From RHKX01 sp963743875 (GTDB lineage: Bacteria > Actinomycetota > Thermoleophilia > Solirubrobacterales > 70-9), in contig CAVURM010000002.1 in assembly GCA_963743875.1 (NCBI GenBank), positions 434,001 to 498,000 on the forward strand: 64,000 bases of DNA, read 5' to 3'. Both the position numbers and the translations under genes were made by a program. This document shows positions 54,294 to 62,588 of the stretch, one piece after another; position 1 is the first letter of the stretch, and each line of letters begins with the position of its first letter. A model generated the notes under the pieces. It did no database searches and was not told where the DNA came from. It saw nothing but the letters and a program-made list of their open reading frames with translations.

Positions 54294-55292
54294 GTGGGTC
54301 CACCGGGAGCCGGGTGAGCATCTACTTCGGCGAACGCGACATCGTCGAGCGGCCGGTTCCTGGCCGAGCGGATCCTCGACTGCTTCGAGACCTCCGGGCT
54401 CGAGGCGGCGGCGCTGCTCCGGGGGGTGGAGGGCTTCGGACCCAAGCACGGTCTGCGCACCGATCGGCTACTGACCCTGTCGGAGGATCTGCCGATAGCC
54501 GCGATCGGGGTCGGCGAGCGGGGGGCGGTCGAAGCGGCCGCGGCCGAGGTCGGCGCGGTATCGACCGATGGTCTGATCACGGTCGAACCCGTCGCGCTGG
54601 CCCGGTCGACGGAGGTCGTCGACGAGCCGGTGGGGCGGTGGCTGAAGGCCTCCGTCTTCCTCGGGCGTGGTCGCCGCACCAACGGCATCGCGGCCTACGA
54701 GGCAGTTGTCGCCCGGCTCAGGGCGGCCGGCGTGGAGGGAGCCACGGTGCTGTTGGGCGTCGACGGCCTGCTCGGCGGGGATCGACAGCGAGCCGGGTTC
54801 TTCTCGCGCAACATCGACGTTCCGGCGCTCGTCGTCTCGGTCGGATCCGCCGACGCCGTCACCCGGGGGCTGTCCTCGCTCCGAGCCCTGCCGGGCGAGC
54901 GGGTGGTGACGGTGGAGAGCGCCCACATCCACAAGCGCGACGGCGTCCTGCTGGGCCCACCCGAGACGACCGGGGAGCTGCGAAGGCTGACCCTCTATTC
55001 CAGCGAGCAGGTCCACTTCGGCGGCCGGCCGGTCCACATCGAGGCCGTGCGGAGGCTGCGGGCAGCCGGTGCCGACGGTGCGACGGCGCTGCGCGGCGTC
55101 TGGGGCTTCGACGGCGCCAACGCGCCGCACGGCGACACGTTTCGATCGCTGCGGCGACGGGTCCCGACCGTCACCGAGGTGATCGACACCGCTCCCAGGG
55201 TCGCTCGCTGGCTCGAGCTGATCGACGAGATCACGCCGGAGCGTGGGCTGATCACCAGCGAGATCGTCCGGGCACCGGTCAGCCGTCGCTGA
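54290..55292 (+). CDS. Triple DUF190-domain protein (one frameshift)
   Basis: Three related units of about 100 residues. Each has a helix followed by a strand: RILDCFETSGLEAAALLRGV, VARLRAAGVEGATVLLGVDG and AVRRLRAAGADGATALRGVW. DUF190 is a PII-like small-domain family often beside crcB, and its members usually have one domain; three in tandem could fold like a trimeric PII ring in one chain. One base should be removed near 54356 (ERP|FLAERILDCF). GTG overlaps the CrcB stop. Its 3' end overlaps the convergent TetR gene by 14 bases. A signalling role in fluoride export is inference. Confidence 0.72.
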
Positions 55293-55890
55293 GCGCCCAG
55301 AGCGAATCGACCACGGCGAGAAGCGAGCCGGTCAGCATCGGGTACAGGTGCTCGGGATCCAGTTTCTGCTCACGCCATTCGTCGAGGGCGCTCTCGGCGA
55401 AATCGATGAAGGCCCGCAAACCCGCCGTGATCGTCGGCGGCGGATCCTCGGTGCCGAAGTGATTGAGCGCGATCGCCGAGACGACGATCGCCCGGTAGCG
55501 CTCGTAGATCTCGTCGACTTCGGGATCATCTGCCATGTGCGCCTGGCGGTGGACCATCCAGATCTCGCTCGGGGCCAGCGCGTGCTCGATGAATCGGGCG
55601 AGGTTGGCCGTCAGCCGTTCATCCAACGGCGTCTCCGAATCGACCAGCCAGTCCCTGGTCAGCTCGTCGCCCACCCGGTCGGCGGCGGCGATGAACAGAT
55701 CCTGGCGCCCGCGCGGGAAGTAGTGGTAGATCAGGCTTCGGGTCACGCCTGATCGTTCCGCCACCTCCTCGAGGGTGAGGCCGCTGAAGCCCTCGACGGC
55801 CATCACGGAGATCGTCGCGTCGATCAGCTGTTCGCGACGTGCGTCCGGGGAGAGGCGTCTCGCCCGAGGGGTATCTGGTTGCGAAGCCAC
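55279..55890 (-). CDS. TetR-family regulator
   Basis: 203 residues. HTH: QLIDATISVMAVEGFSGLTL then EEVAERSGVTRSLIYHYFPR. The ligand domain is helical with HRQAHMADDPEVDEIYERYR. GTG 55890 sits six bases after TACGCT on this strand, a leaderless start; the ORF extends six codons further to 55908. Its target is unknown. It is divergent from the riboswitch-controlled rpf-like gene, not from the operon it overlaps. Confidence 0.82.
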   Translation of the reverse strand: MASQPDTPRARRLSPDARREQLIDATISVMAVEGFSGLTLEEVAERSGVTRSLIYHYFPRGRQDLFIAAADRVGDELTRDWLVDSETPLDERLTANLARFIEHALAPSEIWMVHRQAHMADDPEVDEIYERYRAIVVSAIALNHFGTEDPPPTITAGLRAFIDFAESALDEWREQKLDPEHLYPMLTGSLLAVVDSLWALSDG

Positions 55891-55896
55891 GTCACC

Positions 55897-55902
55897 AGCG
55901 TA
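55897..55902 (-). promoter_or_regulatory. -10 element for a leaderless start
   Basis: TACGCT on the minus strand, six bases before GTG 55890. Confidence 0.4.
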
Positions 55903-55972
55903 GATCACACCGGCGGCGTAACGGCGGATCGGGCATGTGGGGGCGTCCCGTAACGCTTCGCTAACAGTTTGC

Positions 55973-55978
55973 TAACCT
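55973..55978 (+). promoter_or_regulatory. -10 element upstream of the riboswitch
   Basis: TAACCT, which places transcription start near 55985, just before the riboswitch. GCTAAC is repeated at 55960-55965 and 55971-55976. Confidence 0.5.
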
Positions 55979-55986
55979 ACCGCGCG

Positions 55987-56115
55987 AACCGCTGAAGATC
56001 CTTGCCCACATATCCGGCCGGGAAAGCGGGGGACCCACAGGTTGGGGCGAATCATGGCTACTTGCCAAGTAGCGCCTGCTCTTTGGCGCGAGCCCGTCAG
56101 CTAACCCCGCAAGCA
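55987..56115 (+). promoter_or_regulatory. ydaO-type c-di-AMP riboswitch
   Basis: Three conserved blocks of the class are present in order: accGCTGAAGATCCTTGCC at the 5' end, GGGGGACCCACAGGTTGGGG followed by CGAATC in the middle, and AGCCCGTCAGCTAACCCCGC followed by AAGC at the 3' end. CTTGC (56001-56005) pairs with GCAAG (56109-56113) to close P1. It lies between a TAACCT promoter and the rpf-like gene. In actinobacteria this riboswitch turns off cell-wall hydrolase genes when c-di-AMP is high. Confidence 0.85.
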
Positions 56116-56128
56116 ACAGAAAGAGCTG

Positions 56129-56582
56129 ATGAGCATGAACTTCCCTCGTATCCTGACGCGTCCGAAACCCGGAACGCGATCCTTGCATTCGCAGCGATCG
56201 TCGTTGCGCTCCTGGCCGTCTCGCTTGCCCCCGGCGCGGGATCGGCGGCCGCATCCGGCGGCATCGGCCCGGGTGGGAGCACCGGCGGGTCCTCCGAGGG
56301 CCGAGCGGTGAGGCCAAGTACGACCGCCTCTGGGACAGGGTCTCGAACCGGGACAAGCGCTGGGCCAGCACCACTGCCCAGTGCGAGTCCGGCAAGGACC
56401 CGAAGGCGATCGGCGGCGGCGGCGCCTACCGCGGCGCCTTCATGTTCCTGCGCTCGTCCTGGAAGAACTCGCCGAAGTCGCCGGGCGGCGACCCGATCGA
56501 CTACAAGTACACGACTCAGGCCGTTGTCGCGGTCCATCTGAAGAAGCAGATGGGCACCTCGCCCTGGCCCGTCTGCGGCTGA
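56129..56582 (+). CDS. Resuscitation-promoting-factor-like lytic transglycosylase (two frameshifts)
   Basis: N-terminal membrane/signal segment NAILAFAAIVVALLAVSLAP, a Gly/Ser linker, then the transglycosylase-like domain: WASTTAQCESGKDPKAIGGG with the catalytic Glu in CESG, AYRGAFMFLRSSW and TTQAVVAVHLKKQMGTSPWP. About 150 residues. One base is missing near 56175 and another near 56310, so the three frames must be joined. It cleaves peptidoglycan glycan strands. Control by the upstream c-di-AMP riboswitch matches known rpf regulation in actinobacteria. Confidence 0.8.
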
Positions 56583-56704
56583 GACAACCGCGCGACTCGC
56601 AGCCCTCCGGGCTGCTCGACTGCGCCGGGCCTCCGGGCAAAGCCCGGTGGCCCTCCCGTCAGACAACCGCGCGACTCGCAGGGCTCCGCCCTGCTCGACT
56701 GCGC
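56582..56704. repeat. REP-like duplicated hairpin element
   Basis: Two copies of agacaaccgcgcgactcgca (56582 and 56661), each followed by a hairpin and then ctgctcgactgcg. The hairpins are CAGCCC-tcc-GGGCTG and CAGGGC-tcc-GCCCTG, differing by paired (compensatory) changes. A third stem CGGGC-aaa-GCCCG lies between. The block separates the rpf-like and PBP genes, may also terminate transcription, and contains no gene. Confidence 0.65.
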
Positions 56705-56789
56705 GTCACCCGCCTGCAACGTTCCGCCAAAACCGGCCTCGAGCTGATCTGTCGGGTGCAACCGGTCGTTACCCTTTCGGGGTTCAGAG

Positions 56790-58850
56790 ATGTCACTGCG
56801 CGCTCGAAATAGACGCCACCGCTCCAGTGGGTCGGTCGGCAAGAAGATCATGGCCGTACTCGTCGGGATTCTCGGGGTCATCGCCCTGGCCGTCGGCGGG
56901 CTCGCCGTCTGGGTCCTGAACGTCGCCGCCGACGCTCCCGACATCGACACCCTGAGGCCCGCCAACGACGGCGCCAACTCTCAGATCTTCGACGCCGACG
57001 GCAACAGCCTCGGCTACGTCCAGTCAGACATCCTCCGCGAGCCGGTCGAGCTGAAGAAGATCCCCAAGGAGCTGCAGGAGGGGACGATCGCGATCGAGGA
57101 CTCGAACTTCTACGAGCACAGCGGCGTCGACGTGAGCGCGATCATCCGCGCCGCGGTCGCCAACGCCGAGGCCGGCGAGGTCCGCCAGGGAGCGTCGACG
57201 ATCACCCAGCAGCTCGTCCGCAACCTCTACATCGACGACCCCGAGGACAACATCGAGCGCAAGATCGAGGAAGCCGAGATGGCCCGGCAGTACGAGTCCG
57301 AGCACACCAAGGACCACATCCTCAACGAGTACCTCAACACCGCTACCTACGGCACCAACGACGGACGCTCCGCGGTTGGGGTCGGGGCGGCGGCGGAGGT
57401 CTTCTTCGACAAGAGCGTCGAGGACCTCGGCCTGCGCGAGTCGGCAATGCTCGCGGGCCTGCCGCAGGCGCCGTCCGAGTACAACCCCTTCACCAACCCC
57501 AACGACGCCATCGACCGCCGCAACGAGGTCCTCGACGCGATGGCCGACCAGGGCTACATCACCCCGGCCACGGCCGAGAAGACGAAGGACTCGGGACCAG
57601 GCCTCCAGCGCGGCTACCGTTTCGAAACCCGCTCGCAGCAGTTCTTCTTCGACTTCGTCCAGAACGAGCTGATCGAGAAGTACGGCCTCAAGACCGTCCG
57701 TCAGGGCGGGCTCCAGGTCTACACGACGCTCAACCCCACCTATCAGGCGGCTGCCGAGCAGGCGATCCTCAACCATCCGACGACCTCCGCCGCAAATGCG
57801 CTGGTCTCGACCGACACCAACACCGGCGCGATCATCGCGATGGCGTCGTCGCAGTCCTACGACACCAGCCAGTTCAATCTCGCCGCCGACGGCGAGCGCC
57901 AGCCGGGGTCGTCGTTCAAGCCGTTCGTGCTGACGACCGCCGTCGACCAGGGGATCGATCCGGATACCACCAGCTACCCGGCCCCCTCCACGATCACCTT
58001 GACGCCCCCCTATAGCGAACCGTGGACCGTGAGCGGCGGCGGCAGCGGATCGATGACTCTGCGTGCGGCGACCGCGAACTCCGTCAACACCGTCTACGCA
58101 CAGCTGGGTATCGATGTCGGCCCTGAGAACTTCGACGAGATGGCCCACAAGCTCGGGATCACCTCGAAGCTCCAGGGCGTCTATGCCGAGGCACTCGGCG
58201 GTACCTATACCTGCTGCACGGTGCTGGAGATGTCGAACGCCTATGCGACGATCGCCAACGGCGGTGTCCACCACGATCCGACCGCGATTCGCAAGGTCGA
58301 GTTCCCCAACGGTGACGTCGACGAGCCCGAGGATCCCGAGGGCACCCGCGTGATCAGCGACGGCGTCGCCTACACGGTCGCCGACGTCATGGAGGGCACG
58401 CTCGACTACGGCACTGCCGTCGGCTACGACCTCCCGGGTTGCACGGCTTCCGGCAAGACCGGAACGACCGAACTGCAGTCCGACGCGTGGTTCGTCGGCT
58501 ACACCCCCGATGTGTCGACGGCGGTCTGGACAGGCAATCCCGATGCTCGCACCCCGCTACCGGGTTATGGCGCCACGCTCTCGGCGCCGATCTGGCACGA
58601 CTACATGATGGTCGCGGCGACCGAGAACTGCCGTGACTATCCGGCCCCCGAGAACCCGGCCAGCCTCTCCTCCTACTCGAGCAGCACGGCCGCATCCTCG
58701 TCGGACTACACCGACCCGAGCACTTCTACGACCACCGATCCGGGGGCAGCGACTACGACCCCCGACGCGGGCGCGGCCACCGGTGTCGATGCCGACGGCG
58801 ACGGCTACCCCGACGACCAGTACGCGCCGGGCGCCGGCCAGAACCCCTGA
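56790..58850 (+). CDS. Class A penicillin-binding protein (GT51 + transpeptidase)
   Basis: 686 residues. One membrane anchor (about 20-47), GT51 glycosyltransferase with catalytic Glu103 in AIEDSNFYEHSG and QGASTITQQLVRNLY, then the transpeptidase with SxxK in PGSSFKPF (about 374), SxN in TANSVNTVY and KTG in ASGKTGTTE (about 556). A low-complexity Ser/Thr/Asp tail ends with GVDADGDGYPDDQYAPG, a calcium-loop-like motif. It polymerises and cross-links peptidoglycan. TACCCT 14 bases upstream of ATG 56790 may be its -10. Intact. Confidence 0.9.
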   Translation: MSLRARNRRHRSSGSVGKKIMAVLVGILGVIALAVGGLAVWVLNVAADAPDIDTLRPANDGANSQIFDADGNSLGYVQSDILREPVELKKIPKELQEGTIAIEDSNFYEHSGVDVSAIIRAAVANAEAGEVRQGASTITQQLVRNLYIDDPEDNIERKIEEAEMARQYESEHTKDHILNEYLNTATYGTNDGRSAVGVGAAAEVFFDKSVEDLGLRESAMLAGLPQAPSEYNPFTNPNDAIDRRNEVLDAMADQGYITPATAEKTKDSGPGLQRGYRFETRSQQFFFDFVQNELIEKYGLKTVRQGGLQVYTTLNPTYQAAAEQAILNHPTTSAANALVSTDTNTGAIIAMASSQSYDTSQFNLAADGERQPGSSFKPFVLTTAVDQGIDPDTTSYPAPSTITLTPPYSEPWTVSGGGSGSMTLRAATANSVNTVYAQLGIDVGPENFDEMAHKLGITSKLQGVYAEALGGTYTCCTVLEMSNAYATIANGGVHHDPTAIRKVEFPNGDVDEPEDPEGTRVISDGVAYTVADVMEGTLDYGTAVGYDLPGCTASGKTGTTELQSDAWFVGYTPDVSTAVWTGNPDARTPLPGYGATLSAPIWHDYMMVAATENCRDYPAPENPASLSSYSSSTAASSSDYTDPSTSTTTDPGAATTTPDAGAATGVDADGDGYPDDQYAPGAGQNP

Positions 58851-58878
58851 CCCTGGCTCCGTGCTGAACACGCCCGGG

Positions 58879-58884
58879 TAGGGT
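58879..58884 (+). promoter_or_regulatory. -10 element for a leaderless start
   Basis: TAGGGT, eight bases before ATG 58893. Confidence 0.45.
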
Positions 58885-58892
58885 GATCGCCG

Positions 58893-59768
58893 ATGGCCCG
58901 CGAAGACGTCTGGTTCACCTCCGGGGGAGATCGTTGCGCGGCCTGGTGCTACTCGCCCGACGATGTCGCGGCGAATGGCAGCTGCATCGTCATGGCCCAC
59001 GGTTTCAGCCTGACCCGCCATGACGGCCTGCCGCCCTTCGCCGAGCGATACGCAGCCGCCGGGTTTCACGTCCTCGCCTTCGACCACCGATATCTCGGTG
59101 ACTCGGGCGGCGAGCCGCGCCAGCGCTTCCGGATCGGCGGACAGCGCGAGGACTGGCTCAACGCCGTCGCCTACGCGAAGGGGCGCGGCGACGTGAAGGC
59201 GGGCGGGGTGGTGCTCTGGGGGTACTCCTTCTCCGGCTCCCACGCGTCGTGGGTGGCATCCCGGGTTGACGACATCGCCGCCCTGCTGGTGCTCTGTCCA
59301 TTCGCCGACGGGCTCAAGCGGGTTCTCGGCACGCCTCCCGCCCTTGCCGCATGGGTCACGCCGAGAGCTGTCGCCGATCTTGTCGGCCATCACAACCTGA
59401 TCCCGGTCGCCGGACAACCCGGCGAGCACGCAGCGATGACCCTTCCCGGGGAGGCCGAGGGGTTCGCCCATACCGTCGTCAAGGGCTCGCCGTGGCGGAA
59501 CGAGATCTCACCGGGGCTGTTCGCGACGCTCGGCACCCATCGACCCGTCACCTGGGCGAAGCGGATCAGCTGCCCGACCTGGGTCGGCCTGGGCGAGCGC
59601 GACGTGACCACCGACGGCGACGCGGTCGAGCGGTTCGCACGCAGGGCCCCGCAGGGCGAGCTCCATCGGTATCCCTACGACCACTTCGAGCCGTTTGGGG
59701 CCGAGGCCACCAAGCGAATCGCCGCCGATCAGCTCGAGTTCCTCCGATGCCGCGGACTGACTGGCTGA
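58893..59768 (+). CDS. Alpha/beta hydrolase (dienelactone-hydrolase/acetyl-xylan-esterase-like)
   Basis: 291 residues. Oxyanion segment VMAHGFSLTRHDGLPPFAER, nucleophile elbow LWGYSFSGSHA with Ser in GYSFSG, Asp in GLGERDVTTDG, His in YPYDHFEPFG. The second Gly of the usual GxSxG is present. Similar proteins in actinobacteria are annotated as alpha/beta hydrolases of unknown substrate. Convergent with the DoxX gene, 23 bases apart. Intact. Confidence 0.82.
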   Translation: MAREDVWFTSGGDRCAAWCYSPDDVAANGSCIVMAHGFSLTRHDGLPPFAERYAAAGFHVLAFDHRYLGDSGGEPRQRFRIGGQREDWLNAVAYAKGRGDVKAGGVVLWGYSFSGSHASWVASRVDDIAALLVLCPFADGLKRVLGTPPALAAWVTPRAVADLVGHHNLIPVAGQPGEHAAMTLPGEAEGFAHTVVKGSPWRNEISPGLFATLGTHRPVTWAKRISCPTWVGLGERDVTTDGDAVERFARRAPQGELHRYPYDHFEPFGAEATKRIAADQLEFLRCRGLTG

Positions 59769-59791
59769 ACCATGTCCATCGTCTGCGACCT

Positions 59792-60165
59792 CTAGCGCGA
59801 CTGTGGGCCGAAGCGCTCGATCGCGACGAACAGCGCGAGCAGGCCGAGCGCGATATTGATCGGCAGCGCCGTGGTCTCGCCGCGCCTGATGTGAACGCGC
59901 GCCGCTCCGATCATCAGCAGCACGATCCCGGAGGCGGCGAAGCGGAGATGATCGGCACGATCCCCAGGGCCGCGGGCACGATCAGTCCGAACGCGGCCAG
60001 GATCTCGATCCTGCCGATCGTCTTGGCGGCCCCGTCGGTCAGGTCCTCCATGTAGGGCATCGGTCCTGCCGCAAGGCGTCGGCGCGGTTGGGTCAGCTTC
60101 ATCAGCCCCGCCAACAGGAAGATCAGGGCCAGCACTCCCTGCGCGATCCAGACAACGTTGTTCAT
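59792..60165 (-). CDS. DoxX-family membrane protein (one frameshift)
   Basis: About 124 residues with four helices: VVWIAQGVLALIFLLAGLMK, IGRIEILAAFGLIVPAALGI, FAASGIVLLMIGAAR and INIALGLLALFVAIERFG. One base is missing near 59955, which otherwise truncates the protein. DoxX relatives act in redox or quinone-linked membrane complexes. ATG 60165 overlaps the stop of the upstream PLP enzyme gene, so the three minus-strand genes form one operon. Confidence 0.75.
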
Positions 60166-61196
60166 GGGGCTCGAAGACCTTCCCTCGGGGATTGACGCGG
60201 GCCGTCCGTGTGAACGTAGAGCACGGGTCCGTCGCCGAAACGTCCTGCGGCGTTCATCGCGAGCATGGCAGCCATCGACTTTCCCGTGTAGACGGGATCG
60301 AGCTCGAGCCCCTCGCGCTCCCTGGCGAGCTCGATCGCCCGCTCGGAATCCTCAGTCGGGTATCCGTAGCCGGCGCCCATCCAGCCGTCGATCGATTCGA
60401 TTCTCAGCTCACCGCGATCCGGCAAGGCGACCGCTCCGCGCTTGCGCAGCAGGGCCTCGGTCCTCCGACCGAGGTTGGTGAGGGCCCTGCGGTCGAGTCG
60501 CAGGCTGTCGTTGACGACGATGCCGACGACGGTGCTTGTCAGGCCGGCCAGCCGCAGCCCGACCGCCAGTCCCGCCGCGGTTCCGCCCGATCCGACGGCG
60601 GTCACGACATGGGTGGGCTCGGGCAGCTCCCCGGAGGCGACCTGGGCGGCGATCTCCAGCGCCGCCTCGACGTAGCCGACGGCGCCAAGGGGTGAGGAGC
60701 CGCCGGCGGGCAGGAAATAGGGAAGCTTGAGCCCGTCGGCGTGTCGCAGCATCAGAAAAGGGACGGAGGCGATCGTCCGTGCCTTGGTGTGGGTGAAGTG
60801 GATTGCCGCCCCCGATGCCCGCAGCCGCTCGAGCTGAGCGCGGACGTGATCGTCGAGGGGCTGGTCGATCAGGACGAGCGCGGTCTTCAGCCCCTGGTCG
60901 CGTCCGTAGAGTGCTGCCGCGAGGCCCCAGTTGGTCCCGAGTCCCCCGACCGTGAGGATCGTCCGGCAACCGCGACGCCTTGCCTCGGGCAGGAGCCATT
61001 CGAGCTTGCGGACCTTGTTTCCGCCCCATCCGCCCGACCCGTAGGAGCCGTCGAACTTGATCCAGATCGGAACGACGCCGGGGAGTTCGGCGAGCTCGCG
61101 GACCCGCGTCGGGCGCTCGGAGAGCGGGAGGTGGGGGAGGGTCTCACGCAGCTCGGGCAGGCGCTCATGCAGGAGGGGGTAGCTCCCCGCGCTCAC
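60162..61196 (-). CDS. PLP-dependent ACC deaminase / D-cysteine desulfhydrase-like enzyme
   Basis: 344 residues, fold type II PLP enzyme. PLP Lys in GWGGNKVRKLEWLLPEA, TILTVGGLGTNWGLAAALY, phosphate loop TAVGSGGTAAGLAVGLRLAG and C-terminal GKSMAAMLAM. Members deaminate 1-aminocyclopropane-1-carboxylate or desulfurate D-cysteine; which applies here is not clear. GTG 61196 overlaps the stop of the FAD oxidase gene (GTGA). Confidence 0.8.
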   Translation of the reverse strand: MSAGSYPLLHERLPELRETLPHLPLSERPTRVRELAELPGVVPIWIKFDGSYGSGGWGGNKVRKLEWLLPEARRRGCRTILTVGGLGTNWGLAAALYGRDQGLKTALVLIDQPLDDHVRAQLERLRASGAAIHFTHTKARTIASVPFLMLRHADGLKLPYFLPAGGSSPLGAVGYVEAALEIAAQVASGELPEPTHVVTAVGSGGTAAGLAVGLRLAGLTSTVVGIVVNDSLRLDRRALTNLGRRTEALLRKRGAVALPDRGELRIESIDGWMGAGYGYPTEDSERAIELAREREGLELDPVYTGKSMAAMLAMNAAGRFGDGPVLYVHTDGPRQSPREGLRAP

Positions 61197-62509
61197 GACG
61201 GCGGCCCCAGCACCCGGTTGACGTAGGCGTTGGCGAAGCGACCGTCCGGGTCCAGGCGTCGGCGGACCGCGGCGAAGCGATCCCACTCCGGGTAGAGCCC
61301 GCTCAGGGTCGCGGCAGTCTGGAAGTGCCGCTTGCCCCAATGGGGGCGTCCGCCGAACCCGATCAGGATCTCCTCGACCGACCGGAAGTAGTCCTCCCAG
61401 TTCATGCCGTGGAACTGGTGCACGGCGATGTAGCAGCTGTCGCGCTCGTGGGCGGGGCTGAGATAGGCGTCGTCGGCGGCGACGAACCGGACCTCGATCG
61501 GCACCGGCACGTCGAACTCAGCTCGCTCGGCGAGGGCCCGGACGGCCCGGACGGCCGCGGCGGCGTGAGCTCGAGGGATTGCGTACTCCATCTCGGTGAA
61601 CGGGACTCGCCGGGGTGTGCGGAAGATGCGATAGGAGCGGTCACGCCTGCGGGTCGTTCCGGTGATTCGAGAACAGAGGCGATTCAGCCTGGGGATCATT
61701 CGTGGTTGCGCCCTGCCCAGCACGCAGATCCCCCAGTACACGTAGTTGGTCAGCAGCACCTGCTCGAAGAACTCAAGCGGACGCGGACGTGGACGCGGAG
61801 CCGAATCGATCCGGTTGCTGACCTTGGTCATCGCCAGCTCGCTGTGTGGGAATGTGAAGAGGCCGAAGTGGTCGTTGTCCTCGACGAGGTCATCGAGATC
61901 ATCCAGTGTGCTCTCGATCGGCGCCGTCGATTCGACCGATTCGAGGGTGAAGGCGGGAACCGCCCTCAGGGTCACCGCCGTGATCACGCCGAGGGCGCCG
62001 ATGCAGACCCTCGCCGCCCGCCAGGCGTCGGGGTCGGTTTCCTGATTCAGTTCGAGCGCGCTTCCGTCGGCCAGCGTGAGCTCCATCGAATGGAGCCCGG
62101 TCGAGATGTTGCCGAGGCCCGCCCCGGTCCCGTGAGTGCCGGTGGCCGCCGCGCCGGCCAGCGACTGAACGTCGATGTCGCCGAGATTCGCGAAGCCGAG
62201 GCCGGCATCCCAGAGCGCTTCACTGAGCGCTCCAAGGGTGATCCCCGCCTCGACCCGGACCAGCCCCGAGTCCCGGTCGATGTCGAGTACGCGATCCATC
62301 CGCTCCAGCGAGAGCAGTGTCCCGTCGGTCAGGACCGCATCGGTGAACGAATGACCCGCACCCGCGACCCTGACGGTCCGGCCCACCTTCGCCGCCCGCC
62401 CGATTGCCGCGCCAACCTGATCGCGGTCGGCAGGACTCTCGAAGCTCGCGGGGGTGCAGCTCTGATCTCCGGCGAAGTTGGTCCACGTCGACGACACGGC
62501 GTCGGGCAA
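61193..62509 (-). CDS. FAD-dependent sugar-lactone (D-arabinono-1,4-lactone-type) oxidase
   Basis: 438 residues. The VAO-type FAD domain has VRVAGAGHSFTDAV, AGAAATGTHGTGAGLGNIST and GALGVITAVTLR; the ALO C-terminal domain has VRFVAADDAYLSPAH and GGRPHWGKRH, the HWxK motif of aldonolactone oxidases. His in AGAGHSF could carry covalent FAD. Oxidises an aldonolactone or alditol using O2 or another acceptor. TTG 62509 is the start given; an internal GTG four codons on is possible. Divergent from the second acylase gene. Confidence 0.83.
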   Translation of the reverse strand: MPDAVSSTWTNFAGDQSCTPASFESPADRDQVGAAIGRAAKVGRTVRVAGAGHSFTDAVLTDGTLLSLERMDRVLDIDRDSGLVRVEAGITLGALSEALWDAGLGFANLGDIDVQSLAGAAATGTHGTGAGLGNISTGLHSMELTLADGSALELNQETDPDAWRAARVCIGALGVITAVTLRAVPAFTLESVESTAPIESTLDDLDDLVEDNDHFGLFTFPHSELAMTKVSNRIDSAPRPRPRPLEFFEQVLLTNYVYWGICVLGRAQPRMIPRLNRLCSRITGTTRRRDRSYRIFRTPRRVPFTEMEYAIPRAHAAAAVRAVRALAERAEFDVPVPIEVRFVAADDAYLSPAHERDSCYIAVHQFHGMNWEDYFRSVEEILIGFGGRPHWGKRHFQTAATLSGLYPEWDRFAAVRRRLDPDGRFANAYVNRVLGPPS

Positions 62510-62552
62510 CTGTATGTCCGTGACCGTCGGCCCGCGCCACGGGCCCCGGCGT

Positions 62553-62558
62553 TAGTGT
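62553..62558 (+). promoter_or_regulatory. -10 element TAGTGT
   Basis: Places a start near 62565, giving a short leader with GAGGAGGAG (62579-62587) before ATG 62589. Same hexamer as at 31859. Confidence 0.5.
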
Positions 62559-62588
62559 TCCGGCCGGCACACTTACCGAGGAGGAGAG

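Noticed and set aside
39885..54356. Programmed +1 frameshifting or a quadruplet-decoding system to explain the many shifts
   Set aside because: No common slippery codon, stop codon or downstream structure at the shift points; shifts affect unrelated genes and are absent from long neighbouring stretches, and some are of opposite sign. Consensus error is simpler.
54260..55462. 400-codon ORF over the DUF190 gene
   Set aside because: Out of frame with the three DUF190 repeats; Arg-rich shadow.
57024..58274. 416-codon ORF on the minus strand
   Set aside because: Antisense to the class A PBP, which is intact with all catalytic motifs.
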